From an uncultured Christensenella sp. (GTDB lineage Bacteria; Bacillota; Clostridia; Christensenellales; UBA1242), in assembly GCA_949287685.1 (NCBI GenBank), contig CASEHF010000013.1, forward strand, positions 1 to 49,040: DNA of 49,040 nucleotides. Direction: 5' to 3'. Of the stretch, positions 33,434-40,733 are shown one piece after another. The stretch's first letter is position 1; each line of letters starts with the position of its first letter. The position numbers and the translations under genes were made by a program. The notes below the pieces were generated by a model that saw nothing but the letters and a program-made list of their open reading frames with translations, made no database searches and was not told where the DNA came from.

Positions 33434-34807
33434 CTATAGACCTTGTATGTACTTAAATATGTAGTACGGGGAAGCAATTAGATACCATATACCCAAGCCT
33501 AAGTATTTAAGTACATACCATAGACCAATGCCTAAGTATTTAAACACAAATACAATTGCCTTAAATAACCAAGTGAACAGGGTGATAATATACGGGAACA
33601 ATACAACAATTAAAACAACCGCAAGTACTCCTATTACTATACCAATAAGTGTTTTAATAAGTGTTTCTAACCAATCAGGTAAATAGTTATTATCAGGCTC
33701 CAAATCACTTGATTGATAATCATCTACAACACCCAAGTTAAATGTTTCGCCGTTTGCATCAAATTTAAGGCGCAATACACTTACATTTGTTACTTCTGTA
33801 CCATTTTCATAGGTACTCCCAGAACCTGAATTTTGAGTATAATCAGTTTCGAGATAACGCAAAACATACTTGCAATTTTTTATATTGTTTTCGGTTTCGT
33901 TTGTTAAATCTTCGTTTGAAATAAATTCATCTATTGTTTGAATACGGCTCCAACCAACATTTGAAAACCCTACGCCGTCTACGCTTTGTGTGTTTGTAAG
34001 TTCGGCAATTTTAGTTGTAGGGTCGCCATAAGTCCAACGCTCGCCAAGAATTAAACTAACAGTACGCGTATAACTGCGAGCGGTGTATGTAACATCAGCT
34101 TCAAGCAAATTATCTATTTGCCTGTTTGTATTAAAGGCTACAAAATGGCTATCACAACTTTGAGAACCAAACCAAAAACCGCTTAAATAACGCAATGTAC
34201 CGCGGTACTCATCTATTATCTCTATTGTTTCAGACACTTCGCAAGTATAACTTACTACACCATCAACAGTGCTTGCTGTATACAGTTTCCCAACTGTATA
34301 AGATACTTGCTCCGTTGTATTACCATTGCCTGTGTCTTTATCTATATCTTTATTCCAAGGGCGAAAAATAGCAGTTATATCATAATATCGTAACGCGTCT
34401 TCGAGCACTTCAAAATCTAATACTTTATATTTGTATAAAGTTTTATTTGAATTTACAAACTCTAAACTATAATCTAAATACTTTGCGTTATCATTTATAC
34501 CTGTGGAAAAACGCATAAGGCTAGCCCGCAAGTCGAGGGCTTGTCCGCTAGGTTGGTATACATAGACTAACAACTCACCCGCGGTACTCTCGGCAACTTG
34601 GATAACTTGTAGGCTAGTATTTTTATCGTTCTCTGGATACTCAGAAAAATCAAATTCGGGGTCTTTTTGTAAGTCAGTCAGGACATCGCTACCGTTCTCA
34701 AAGTCCGCGTAAATAGGAGGTATAGATAAAGTACACAGTAGACACGCTATAATCAATATAGCGGACACTATGTACTTATATAGCAATTTTTGTTTAGACT
34801 TTAACAT
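33434..34807 (-). CDS. pIII-like adsorption/minor virion protein
   Basis: 457 aa. N-terminal signal peptide (residues ~8-33, ending PPIYADF). A ~340-residue extracellular beta-rich region follows. The C-terminus carries a strong transmembrane helix (LIKTLIGIVIGVLAVVLIVV) plus three amphipathic or hydrophobic segments. A secreted protein held by its C-terminus and placed in the structural operon upstream of the Zot-like gene matches the position and topology of filamentous-phage adsorption protein pIII. No sequence-level match can be claimed by eye. Ribosome site AAGGAG. Confidence 0.72.
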   Translation of the reverse strand: MLKSKQKLLYKYIVSAILIIACLLCTLSIPPIYADFENGSDVLTDLQKDPEFDFSEYPENDKNTSLQVIQVAESTAGELLVYVYQPSGQALDLRASLMRFSTGINDNAKYLDYSLEFVNSNKTLYKYKVLDFEVLEDALRYYDITAIFRPWNKDIDKDTGNGNTTEQVSYTVGKLYTASTVDGVVSYTCEVSETIEIIDEYRGTLRYLSGFWFGSQSCDSHFVAFNTNRQIDNLLEADVTYTARSYTRTVSLILGERWTYGDPTTKIAELTNTQSVDGVGFSNVGWSRIQTIDEFISNEDLTNETENNIKNCKYVLRYLETDYTQNSGSGSTYENGTEVTNVSVLRLKFDANGETFNLGVVDDYQSSDLEPDNNYLPDWLETLIKTLIGIVIGVLAVVLIVVLFPYIITLFTWLFKAIVFVFKYLGIGLWYVLKYLGLGIWYLIASPYYIFKYIQGL

Positions 34808-34857
34808 AACTCACTCCTTACTGGTAACCGCTATGCATAAAAGGAAGGAAGTATGAC

Positions 34858-34947
34858 ATGAAACCTAAAAAACATAGCGGAATGGTAACCGCGTGGAAAT
34901 TAAAAGGAAATTCTATGAAAACAAATAAAAAGAGAAAACAAAACTAA
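34858..34947 (+). CDS. Possible 29-aa basic peptide on the opposite strand
   Basis: MKPKKHSGMVTAWKLKGNSM followed by a Lys-rich end, with GGAAGGAAG upstream. It lies across two nested stems (ACCGCTATG/CATAGCGG and CCGCGTGG/CCACGCGG) in the spacer before the pIII-like gene. The stems and lack of a promoter make a DNA/RNA-structure role as likely as coding. Confidence 0.3.
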   Translation: MKPKKHSGMVTAWKLKGNSMKTNKKRKQN

Positions 34948-34960
34948 AACCACGCGGAAT

Positions 34961-34997
34961 GGTACGGCAACCACTATAGCAGGTTAGACCGATTACC
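34961..34997. repeat. Phage intergenic hairpin repeat R3
   Basis: GGTACGGCAACCACTATAGC then AGGTTAGACCGATTACC, just after the stop of the 122-aa gene on the minus strand; same nested GGTA/TACC and AACC/GGTT pairing as R1 and R2. Confidence 0.7.
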
Positions 34998-35007
34998 GCT
35001 TATTAAA

Positions 35008-35376
35008 CTAGAATGGCATTGGCTCGTTTGTTTCGGCAAGTTTGGAGCAAGCCGCGGTTAAATCTACGCCATCGCAAACAACTTTATAAAATTTATAGTC
35101 CGTAGTTTTTGCATACTCGTAGGCGTTTGATGTAATTTGCAACTTATCGAAACGATGTAACTTTGCGAGCAATTGATTAATATCAAAGTTAGGCTCGCGT
35201 ACAGATGATATGTATCTTATTTTGCCACTAGATAAATCATTGTCTCGTATATCAACTAATAGGGTTAACACTAACTTTTTAGTCCCTAGGGGCACCCATT
35301 TTTCGCCCTCTTTTTTAACTTCATCTTGAATACCTGCACTTAGTAAATAAACATCCTCAAATAACATTTTGTTCAT
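35008..35376 (-). CDS. Hypothetical phage protein, candidate ssDNA-binding protein
   Basis: 122 aa from MNKMLFEDVYLL, preceded by GAGGT; an upstream in-frame TTG has no ribosome site. Beta-rich with WVPLGTKKLVLTLLVDIRDN and FDKLQITSNAYEYAK segments, cytosolic, near neutral. Filamentous phages encode a small beta-barrel ssDNA-binding protein (pV) early in this region, and the size fits; no motif proves it. Confidence 0.6.
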   Translation of the reverse strand: MNKMLFEDVYLLSAGIQDEVKKEGEKWVPLGTKKLVLTLLVDIRDNDLSSGKIRYISSVREPNFDINQLLAKLHRFDKLQITSNAYEYAKTTDYKFYKVVCDGVDLTAACSKLAETNEPMPF

Positions 35377-35465
35377 AATAAATACCTCACTAAAATAAAT
35401 TTTTACGCCGAGCAATTCGGCAATGGTGCTAGATTTTTTCTAAAACCTAGCAAAACAGGGGGAAA

Positions 35466-35585
35466 TTAAAGGTTAATAACTACACGAGATGTACTAGAAC
35501 CTCTGCGAGTATTCGTTCTACGATTAGTACTTTTGCGATTGCGCGATGTTCTACGCATATTTGTTCTACGATTGTTGTATGCCAT
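35466..35585 (-). CDS. Arg-rich 39-aa peptide, candidate DNA-condensing protein
   Basis: MAYNNRRTNMRRTSRNRKST followed by NRRTNTRRGSSTSRVV: about ten arginines with almost no acidic residues and repeated RRTN units. AAGGAG at ideal distance gives good support for translation, and it is first in the structural series after the long leader. Charge and size recall small packaged basic peptides such as microvirus J protein. A role in coating or packaging ssDNA is inference. Confidence 0.7.
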   Translation of the reverse strand: MAYNNRRTNMRRTSRNRKSTNRRTNTRRGSSTSRVVINL

Positions 35586-35599
35586 AATACACTCCTTTT

Positions 35600-35880
35600 A
35601 CTAAATATTTTTCTGCGCCCGCTCTAGGGCAGTGGAGGAGTAACAGGGAATTGCACCCCGTTTGGATGGAGAAAACCAAAACTATTTACTCCGTAAATAA
35701 AGCAAGCACTGTTGGAAGTCCGCGGCTTACCGAGTTTACCCTCGCTTTATTGTGTTTGATTATGCCATGTTCGTACGCACATATAGCAACCGTGTTCACT
35801 CACGGGGCGCCCTAACCCTGCATCCTACAAACGCCTTGGCGCAGCCCCTTCGATTTCGCTCGCTGCACCTACCAAAATAA
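35600..35880 (-). promoter_or_regulatory. Structured leader of the phage structural operon
   Basis: About 280 gene-free nt, clearly richer in G+C than the phage genes. On the minus strand AATAAAGC pairs with GCTTTATT around about 45 nt with smaller stems, and GGGCGCCCCGTG, CACGGTTGC and CTGCCCTAGAGCGGGCGCAG form further hairpins. It precedes the Arg-rich peptide gene. It might be a promoter/attenuator or part of a replication origin; no known riboswitch recognised. Confidence 0.45.
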
Positions 35881-36567
35881 CTACATTTTCTCACGCACTA
35901 ATGCGATAATATAGTCCGATAATGTGGTATATTTACGACTCTTAGCAACTTGTTTTGTCACAAATTCGTAAACATCCTTAGGAAAAACAATTGAACAACT
36001 AGCAATATCTTTAGAGTCTATTTCTTGTTTAGGAAACTCCGATAAATCTTGATTAGTCTCAATCACTTTATTTACTCTACCGCCCTTTAGTCCTTTTACA
36101 AAGCTTCGAATTTCTGCGCGTGTAGATTTTGTTGTTAATAATCCTAGACTAAATGCCGTTTTTATTGAGTCTAACTCAAGGGGGAGGAGTTCCTGCAATT
36201 TAGAGATACTATATTCGTGTAACTCGGGGACTTTGTATTTTTTGTCGCCGGCGACAAAATCTATAAACCTACCCGAAATATTCAACAAGGTATATATGTA
36301 CCGCTCAGAAAGTCCAAAAAACTTGGCTAACAACTCGGTAAAACGGTAATCTTTATTAATTCTAGCGTTATTGATTATATCTTGATCGATTGACTTACTA
36401 CCTTTACAAGTTTGATACAACTCATAGATATTGCATAACAGGGCGAAGTCATCCCGGAGGTTAGAGCGGAATATTTTTTCGAGATTGAGTATTAAAGTTT
36501 GTTGCTCTATCGATAAAGTTTGATTAATACCGCTAAAATAGTTATTTATAAAAAAGTCATCTAACAT
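35881..36567 (-). CDS. DNA-binding protein with HTH and C-terminal ribbon-helix-helix
   Basis: 228 aa. A central HTH is visible (ELLAKFFGLSERYIYTLLNI) followed by ISKLQELLPL, the layout of ParB/KorB-like DNA-binding helices. The C-terminal 45 residues (CSIVFPKDVYEFVTKQVAKS, then SDYIIALVREKM) resemble an RHH dimer domain. Such two-domain proteins act in replication control or partition of phage and plasmid DNA. The ATG overlaps the stop of the upstream 56-aa gene (TAATG), so they are coupled. Confidence 0.75.
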   Translation of the reverse strand: MLDDFFINNYFSGINQTLSIEQQTLILNLEKIFRSNLRDDFALLCNIYELYQTCKGSKSIDQDIINNARINKDYRFTELLAKFFGLSERYIYTLLNISGRFIDFVAGDKKYKVPELHEYSISKLQELLPLELDSIKTAFSLGLLTTKSTRAEIRSFVKGLKGGRVNKVIETNQDLSEFPKQEIDSKDIASCSIVFPKDVYEFVTKQVAKSRKYTTLSDYIIALVREKM

Positions 36568-36737
36568 TATTTAACCTCTTTGATTAGTCGTTTACGCATG
36601 TTTTCAAGTTTCTTTTCATAATTTGGGTTAATTTCAGGCAAAGGTTCAACAGGTTGTTTTGATTTCTTTTTTAAATCAATTACACGGCGGGTAGGGGAAT
36701 AAACCAAAATATTATTACTATCAAAATACCAATGCAT
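36567..36737 (-). CDS. Small basic phage protein (56 aa)
   Basis: MHWYFDSNNILVYSPTRRVI, then a Lys-rich stretch and a C-terminal helix KKLENMRKRLIKEVK. Ribosome site AGGTGA. It overlaps the gene before it by one base or so and is joined to the following gene by TAATG. Function unknown. Confidence 0.65.
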   Translation of the reverse strand: MHWYFDSNNILVYSPTRRVIDLKKKSKQPVEPLPEINPNYEKKLENMRKRLIKEVK

Positions 36738-36738
36738 T

Positions 36739-37023
36739 TTAATCACCTAAATCATTATTTTTATTATCAAGAAATTTCATTACTTGATAATCAATATCAG
36801 TTTTTAAAATGGACAAATCAAAAGAATTAGATATACTAATACAAGTGGTTTCATCAGAACTATCAAGACAATCAAGAAGAAAAGCAAAGCAAGAAATTAA
36901 ATCTTTTAAATGACCGTTATCAAAAATAGCAATTTGTATATTATCTTTTGTTTGTTTATGCTCACCGTTTATTAACTCCATTAACTCTGCTTTTAAATCT
37001 TTTTCGTTTTTGTTTTCACTCAT
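36739..37023 (-). CDS. Acidic phage protein, first gene of the leftward operon (94 aa)
   Basis: Acidic helical protein (MSENKNEKDLKAELMELING, then FAFLLDCLDSSDETTC). As the promoter-proximal gene, directly under the palindromic operators, it is an early gene; an antirepressor or replication accessory role would be typical but is not shown. AGGAG precedes the ATG. Confidence 0.65.
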   Translation of the reverse strand: MSENKNEKDLKAELMELINGEHKQTKDNIQIAIFDNGHLKDLISCFAFLLDCLDSSDETTCISISNSFDLSILKTDIDYQVMKFLDNKNNDLGD

Positions 37024-37049
37024 TGTCTAACACTCCTTTTACTGTTTAA

Positions 37050-37072
37050 AAAATATTAAAAATTAATATTTT
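37050..37072. promoter_or_regulatory. Operator-like palindrome 2
   Basis: AAAATATTAA and TTAATATTTT separated by 3 nt, between the leftward promoter and its first gene. Confidence 0.55.
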
Positions 37073-37081
37073 TTCATTAGA

Positions 37082-37110
37082 ATTATATTAATAATTAATA
37101 TAAAAGTCAA
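37082..37110 (-). promoter_or_regulatory. Leftward early promoter with overlapping operator
   Basis: On the minus strand TTGACT, 17-nt spacer, TATAAT. A perfect palindrome, TTATATTAAT-A-ATTAATATAA (37083-37103), covers the -10 box and spacer. A repressor bound there would shut off the replication and structural operon. The XRE gene next door is the natural candidate. Confidence 0.75.
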
Positions 37111-37158
37111 ACAAAAATAACTAAAATCAATAAATTTTTAAAAAATTTTTAAAACAAA

Positions 37159-37187
37159 TTGCAAATTTTAAAAGACTATACTATAAT
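37159..37187 (+). promoter_or_regulatory. Promoter of the XRE repressor
   Basis: TTGCAA, 17-nt spacer, TATAAT, about 26 nt before the repressor start; divergent from the leftward promoter. Confidence 0.7.
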
Positions 37188-37212
37188 AGAACAAAAAAAA
37201 GGAAAACAAAAA

Positions 37213-37536
37213 ATGACAAAACTAAAATTAAAAGAGATACGAGAACAAGCAAATTTAACGCAAAAAGAACTTACGGAAAAATTAAAATTACATCCTATGA
37301 CATATAATAACTATGAAAAAAATAGATGTGAACCAAACATTGATTTATTAATCAAAATAGCCGACTTTTATGGAGTCTCACTAGATTACCTTTGTGACCA
37401 TAAAACTCAAAACACAAATGACATCGGCTACTTAACCGAAAGCCAAAAGCAACTACTAGAATTAATACAAGAATTAAACGAAATAAATACAATAAAAGCA
37501 GTTAGTTACATTAGTGGACTCATTGCCGGACAATAA
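37213..37536 (+). CDS. XRE-family phage repressor
   Basis: 107 aa from MTKLKLKEIREQAN, with AAGGAAA ahead; upstream in-frame codons overlap the promoter. Residues ~5-60 are a Cro/CI HTH (LTQKELTEKLKLHPMTYNNY, EKNRCEPNIDLLIKIADFYG). The C-terminal 45 residues are one or two helices, probably for dimerisation; no peptidase domain is present, so induction is not by RecA-type self-cleavage. It sits at the divergent promoter pair and should maintain lysogeny. Confidence 0.88.
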   Translation: MTKLKLKEIREQANLTQKELTEKLKLHPMTYNNYEKNRCEPNIDLLIKIADFYGVSLDYLCDHKTQNTNDIGYLTESQKQLLELIQELNEINTIKAVSYISGLIAGQ

Positions 37537-37556
37537 TAATCAAAAACACTTGACAA

Positions 37557-37600
37557 GATATGTTATACTAATATTAGTTATTATATTTCTATAACATATC
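37557..37600. promoter_or_regulatory. Inverted repeats before the STAS-HATPase gene
   Basis: GATATGTTATA and TATAACATATC (11 bp, perfect) flank the palindrome ACTAATATTAGT. TTGACA lies just before. Possible regulator site or hairpin. Confidence 0.5.
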
Positions 37601-37628
37601 AATAAACATATAATAAAGAGGAAAATGT

Positions 37629-38498
37629 ATGGAGAATATAATAACAGTTTCAGGAAGATTTGATTCCAGAATAAATTCTATTTTGAATTTAATAGGTATG
37701 CTGGATAATAAAATTAAAGAGTTAGGTGATTTAGATGAAGTAGAAAAAGTAATAATTGATTTAGAAAATTTAGAATATATAGATTCAAATGTGTCGGTTA
37801 TTTTATTTGCTTATGTTAAATACTTATGTAACAACTTTGCATTCAATATGGAATTAGTGGCTCCTTCAAATGAAAAAGTTACAGAGGTATTATTCAAAAA
37901 CAATTTTTGTTCATTATGGAATGATGAGGGTATAAAAGATTACAATGGAACCTATTTAAAAATTACAGAATGCTCAAATATAAATGATTGTGTTCAATTA
38001 AATATAAATAATCTATTACCTAAATTAAAACAAATTAACATGATAGATGATGATGCTTTTGAGTTAATAGGTGCAATTTTAGAAATAAATCAGAATGCGT
38101 TTCAACATGGCAAATGTGATATTCTGTATGTTTGTGCACAATTTTTCCCGAATCAACATGAATTAAAATTAACATTATTTAATTTTGGCAAAACTTTTAA
38201 ACAAAATTTAATTTCATATCTCAAAAATAGAAAAGAAAATACAAAACTAAATTATAGAGCGATAAAATGGGCAACTGAAAATGGAAACACAACAGATAGT
38301 AATTCTGCTGGCACTGGATTAACAAGATTTATAGATGTGCTTAAAAAATATAATTCAAATTTAATTATAATATCAGATAATGAAATTTTATTAAATAATG
38401 AAAAGGATGATTTTAGCGCAAATTTAATTAATATCAATTTAAAAGGATGCCTAATTAATGTGATTTTTCACTTAAATGAATTAAATTGTATAAAATAA
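37629..38498 (+). CDS. STAS-HATPase fusion protein
   Basis: 289 aa. Residues ~1-95 look like a STAS domain (VIIDLENLEYIDSNVSVILF, the anti-sigma-antagonist strand-helix pattern). Residues ~115-285 look like a GHKL ATPase: N-box E152-INQ-N156-AFQ-H160-G, a G1-like FNFGK in which the usual Asp is Asn185, and G2 AGTGLTRF (227-234). STAS and GHKL domains occur as partner-switching pairs in sigma control (SpoIIAA/SpoIIAB); here they are fused. The Asn change may weaken ATP hydrolysis. It precedes a DUF4325 gene and a PIN gene. Not phage structural; AT-rich even for the prophage. Ribosome site GAGG. Confidence 0.72.
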   Translation: MENIITVSGRFDSRINSILNLIGMLDNKIKELGDLDEVEKVIIDLENLEYIDSNVSVILFAYVKYLCNNFAFNMELVAPSNEKVTEVLFKNNFCSLWNDEGIKDYNGTYLKITECSNINDCVQLNINNLLPKLKQINMIDDDAFELIGAILEINQNAFQHGKCDILYVCAQFFPNQHELKLTLFNFGKTFKQNLISYLKNRKENTKLNYRAIKWATENGNTTDSNSAGTGLTRFIDVLKKYNSNLIIISDNEILLNNEKDDFSANLININLKGCLINVIFHLNELNCIK

Positions 38499-38509
38499 CC
38501 ATATATCTA

Positions 38510-38538
38510 TTGAATTTTATAAAAAAAAAGTGTATAAT
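38510..38538 (+). promoter_or_regulatory. Promoter of the DUF4325-PIN pair
   Basis: TTGAAT, 17-nt spacer, TATAAT, 20 nt before the DUF4325 start, so the pair can be made independently of the STAS-HATPase gene. Confidence 0.65.
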
Positions 38539-38558
38539 TTAATAAAGAGGTAAAAAAA

Positions 38559-38852
38559 ATGAAAATTAACATTTTTGAATACACAGGTAATTATGGTGTA
38601 AGTGTCGATATAGGTGAATTAATTGCTAAAAAAATAGAAACCGCTTTTCAGACAGAGAACGATGTAACATTAGATTTTAAAAATGTAAATATTGTAATAA
38701 CAGCATTTTTATATGCTGTAATTTCAAACTACTACTTAAAACAATTAAACAAAGAAAATAAAACGATGAATATTATAAACTTATCAGCTCCAGCAAAAAT
38801 AGTTTTAGAAAGAGCAATTAATAGTGCCAAAAGCAAAATACAAAATAATTAA
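38559..38852 (+). CDS. STAS-like DUF4325 protein
   Basis: 97 aa. DVTLDFKNVNIVITAFLYAV (residues ~35-54) is the core strand-helix of STAS-like DUF4325 proteins, with a conserved ending ISNYYLKQL. These small domains are found near or fused to GHKL ATPases and are thought to take part in partner switching; the exact target is unknown. GAGG precedes the ATG. The next gene starts 29 nt before its end, so translation of the PIN gene is coupled, as in antitoxin-toxin pairs. Confidence 0.75.
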   Translation: MKINIFEYTGNYGVSVDIGELIAKKIETAFQTENDVTLDFKNVNIVITAFLYAVISNYYLKQLNKENKTMNIINLSAPAKIVLERAINSAKSKIQNN

Positions 38853-39408
38853 AAGTTTAAACGATCATAAGATTTTAAAAACTGATAAGTTTTTCTTTGA
38901 TGCGAATGTTTGGTTATATATATTAAAAGATGAGGGTACAAAAGCTGGTAAAAAATATATAGAATTTTTAAAAAAAATTCTAGAAACAGATGCTTTGATA
39001 ATAGCCAATCAAGAAGTTATATCAGAAGTAATATATAGATTTTTAAAAGATGATGCAAAACAAAAAGGTTATGAACAAAAGTTTAAAGAATATAGGAATA
39101 CAAAGTATTATAGAGATTGTTTTAAAGTAATATCAGCTATATTTATACAATTATTAGATAATAAAAAATTAAGTTTTCAATCAATTGATTTCACAAATGA
39201 TGATTTTAGAAATTATTTAATAATGAATACAAGAGAACAACAAAGGAATATACTTGATTATAAAGATTATATTTATACAATTTTTTCAAAGAATAGAAAT
39301 TTCATAATAGTAACCCATGATAAGGACTTTGCTTCGTTAAGAATTGATAATATGATATTAACAGCAAACCCAAAAATTATAGGAGAAAAAATCTACCCTC
39401 ATAATTAA
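38824..39408 (+). CDS. PIN-domain ribonuclease-like protein
   Basis: 194 aa with a GTG start inside the DUF4325 gene. FFFDANVWLYIL gives the first PIN Asp (D26), NQEVISEVIYRF the mid Glu, and NFIIVTHDKDFASLR the C-terminal acidic T-x-D-x-DF pattern. PIN domains cut RNA with Mg or Mn; many are toxins or tRNA cleavers. At 194 aa it is longer than VapC (~130 aa), with extra helices in the middle. Overlap with a small upstream gene resembles toxin-antitoxin design, but the partner is STAS-like, not a VapB-type DNA-binding antitoxin. It could be the effector of the three-gene cassette. Confidence 0.75.
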   Translation: MPKAKYKIIKSLNDHKILKTDKFFFDANVWLYILKDEGTKAGKKYIEFLKKILETDALIIANQEVISEVIYRFLKDDAKQKGYEQKFKEYRNTKYYRDCFKVISAIFIQLLDNKKLSFQSIDFTNDDFRNYLIMNTREQQRNILDYKDYIYTIFSKNRNFIIVTHDKDFASLRIDNMILTANPKIIGEKIYPHN

Positions 39409-39475
39409 AAAATAAATACATTATAATCTCCCTAAAAATAGGAGGAAACACTATTTTTACAAGGAGATTTTATTT

Positions 39476-39547
39476 ATGCAAAAAAATGTACTAGAAACTT
39501 TTTTAAAAGGTCGCAGAGGCGCAAGCAGAACAACTGGACAAGGCTAA
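39476..39547 (+). other. Short frame upstream of the integrase, possible frameshifted N-terminus
   Basis: A strong ribosome site (ACAAGGAG) drives MQKNVLETFLK and then runs into RRGASRTTGQG and a stop. One base later, another frame reads VAEAQAEQLDKAKNANIALT then ELLRGMLDAEKNNQN, a plausible helix, and continues in frame into the integrase. Either a decayed N-terminal extension or a +1 shift at TTA AAA G. Confidence 0.35.
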
Positions 39548-39659
39548 AAACGCCAACATTGCGCTAACCGAACTACTACGCGGAATGTTGGATGCCGAAA
39601 AGAACAACCAAAACTGTAAAGAAACTTATGTTTTTCAAAATCAACTTGAGGAGCAATTT

Positions 39660-40634
39660 ATGAAAAATGTAAGTAATAGAAAAGATGGCCGAAAAATTAT
39701 ACGAATTCAAAAAGATAAAATTGTTTATACCAAATATGCGAAAACCGATAAAGAAGCCAAATTAAAAATTAAAGAAATTTTACAAGAAATAAAGAATGGC
39801 AAGAATATTAAAACAAAATATACTTTATTTGAGTGGCTTGATTACTGGTACGAAAATTTTAAAAAACCTTTTGTAAAACAAAATAGTAATATACCACTAT
39901 ACATAAAAAATATAAAAGAAAACTTTCAAAACCTTAAACTCGAAGCTTATACTACGGACAAAATACAACGAATAATGAACACATACAAACTATCACGAAC
40001 GAAAGAACTTGTATTTTTATATCTAAATGCAAGTTTTGAAAAAGCAATTGATTTAAAAATAATTAATCATAACCCTTGCAAGGCTGTAGTAAAGGAAAGA
40101 AAAATAAATAATAAACGAATTGCCTTTACATTTGATGAGCAAGTAAAAATCATAAACGCAATAAAAGGAACAGACATAGAACGCGATATTTATATTTATT
40201 TGTTTACAGGTATGAGAAAAAATGAATATAAACCTGATGAGATATTAAACAATCTAGATACCCAAAATAATACATTAAAAATTGAAAGCGAGAAAAAGCG
40301 CAGCGAAAAACCTGTATACAGAATAGTAGATTTAACACCAGCAATGATTAAACTAATTCAAACACCACCAGCACATAAGCAACTAACTACACAATACATA
40401 TACCTACACTTTAAAGACATATTAAAACAATTAGGTATAAATGGGGGAATACACACGCTAAGACATACCTTTGCAACAAATTACTATTATATGGGTATTT
40501 CAGATAAATTGCGCAGTGTTTGGTTAGGACACGAAAAAGTAGATATGACACAAGATATTTATACAAATATTGACCGTAGTATTAGCAAAGAAAAACTAAT
40601 AAATCTTTATAAAGATTTAATTTATCAAATTTGA
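39660..40634 (+). CDS. Prophage tyrosine integrase
   Basis: 324 aa from MKNVSNRKDG, preceded by GAGGAG. N-terminal arm-binding region (IIRIQKDKIVYTKYAKTDKE), a core-binding domain, and a catalytic domain with TGMRKNE (Arg), HTLRHTFATN (His, Arg), WLGHEKV (His) and QDIYTNID (nucleophile Tyr). It lies next to attR, ending 99 nt from the 51-bp repeat, as integrases that use tRNA sites do. It should recombine the 51-bp tRNA-Lys sequence. Tandem TTTTGACACA pairs at both ends are likely its arm sites. Confidence 0.92.
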   Translation: MKNVSNRKDGRKIIRIQKDKIVYTKYAKTDKEAKLKIKEILQEIKNGKNIKTKYTLFEWLDYWYENFKKPFVKQNSNIPLYIKNIKENFQNLKLEAYTTDKIQRIMNTYKLSRTKELVFLYLNASFEKAIDLKIINHNPCKAVVKERKINNKRIAFTFDEQVKIINAIKGTDIERDIYIYLFTGMRKNEYKPDEILNNLDTQNNTLKIESEKKRSEKPVYRIVDLTPAMIKLIQTPPAHKQLTTQYIYLHFKDILKQLGINGGIHTLRHTFATNYYYMGISDKLRSVWLGHEKVDMTQDIYTNIDRSISKEKLINLYKDLIYQI

Positions 40635-40649
40635 CACAGTTTTGACACA
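40630..40649. promoter_or_regulatory. Putative integrase arm sites, right
   Basis: TTTGACACA followed by GTTTTGACACA, overlapping the integrase stop; same orientation and spacing as at 26331-26351. Confidence 0.65.
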
Positions 40650-40675
40650 GTTTTTTATTAAAAAAAGTACCAAAA

Positions 40676-40716
40676 ATAAGAAAAAAGCTTTTCGACCGAA
40701 TTTGCCGAAAAGCCTT
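40676..40716 (-). terminator. Terminator supplied by the prophage to the tRNA cluster
   Basis: On the minus strand AAGGCTTTTCG pairs (one bulge) with CGAAAAGCTT and is followed by TTTTTC, 20 nt after the tRNA-Lys CCA. It replaces the native terminator now at 26202. Confidence 0.65.
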
Positions 40717-40733
40717 TATTTAAGCCAAAAATC

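Noticed and set aside
38824..39408. Classical VapBC toxin-antitoxin call for the PIN gene
   Set aside because: The overlapping upstream gene is STAS-like, not an AbrB/RHH-type antitoxin, and the PIN protein is much longer than VapC.
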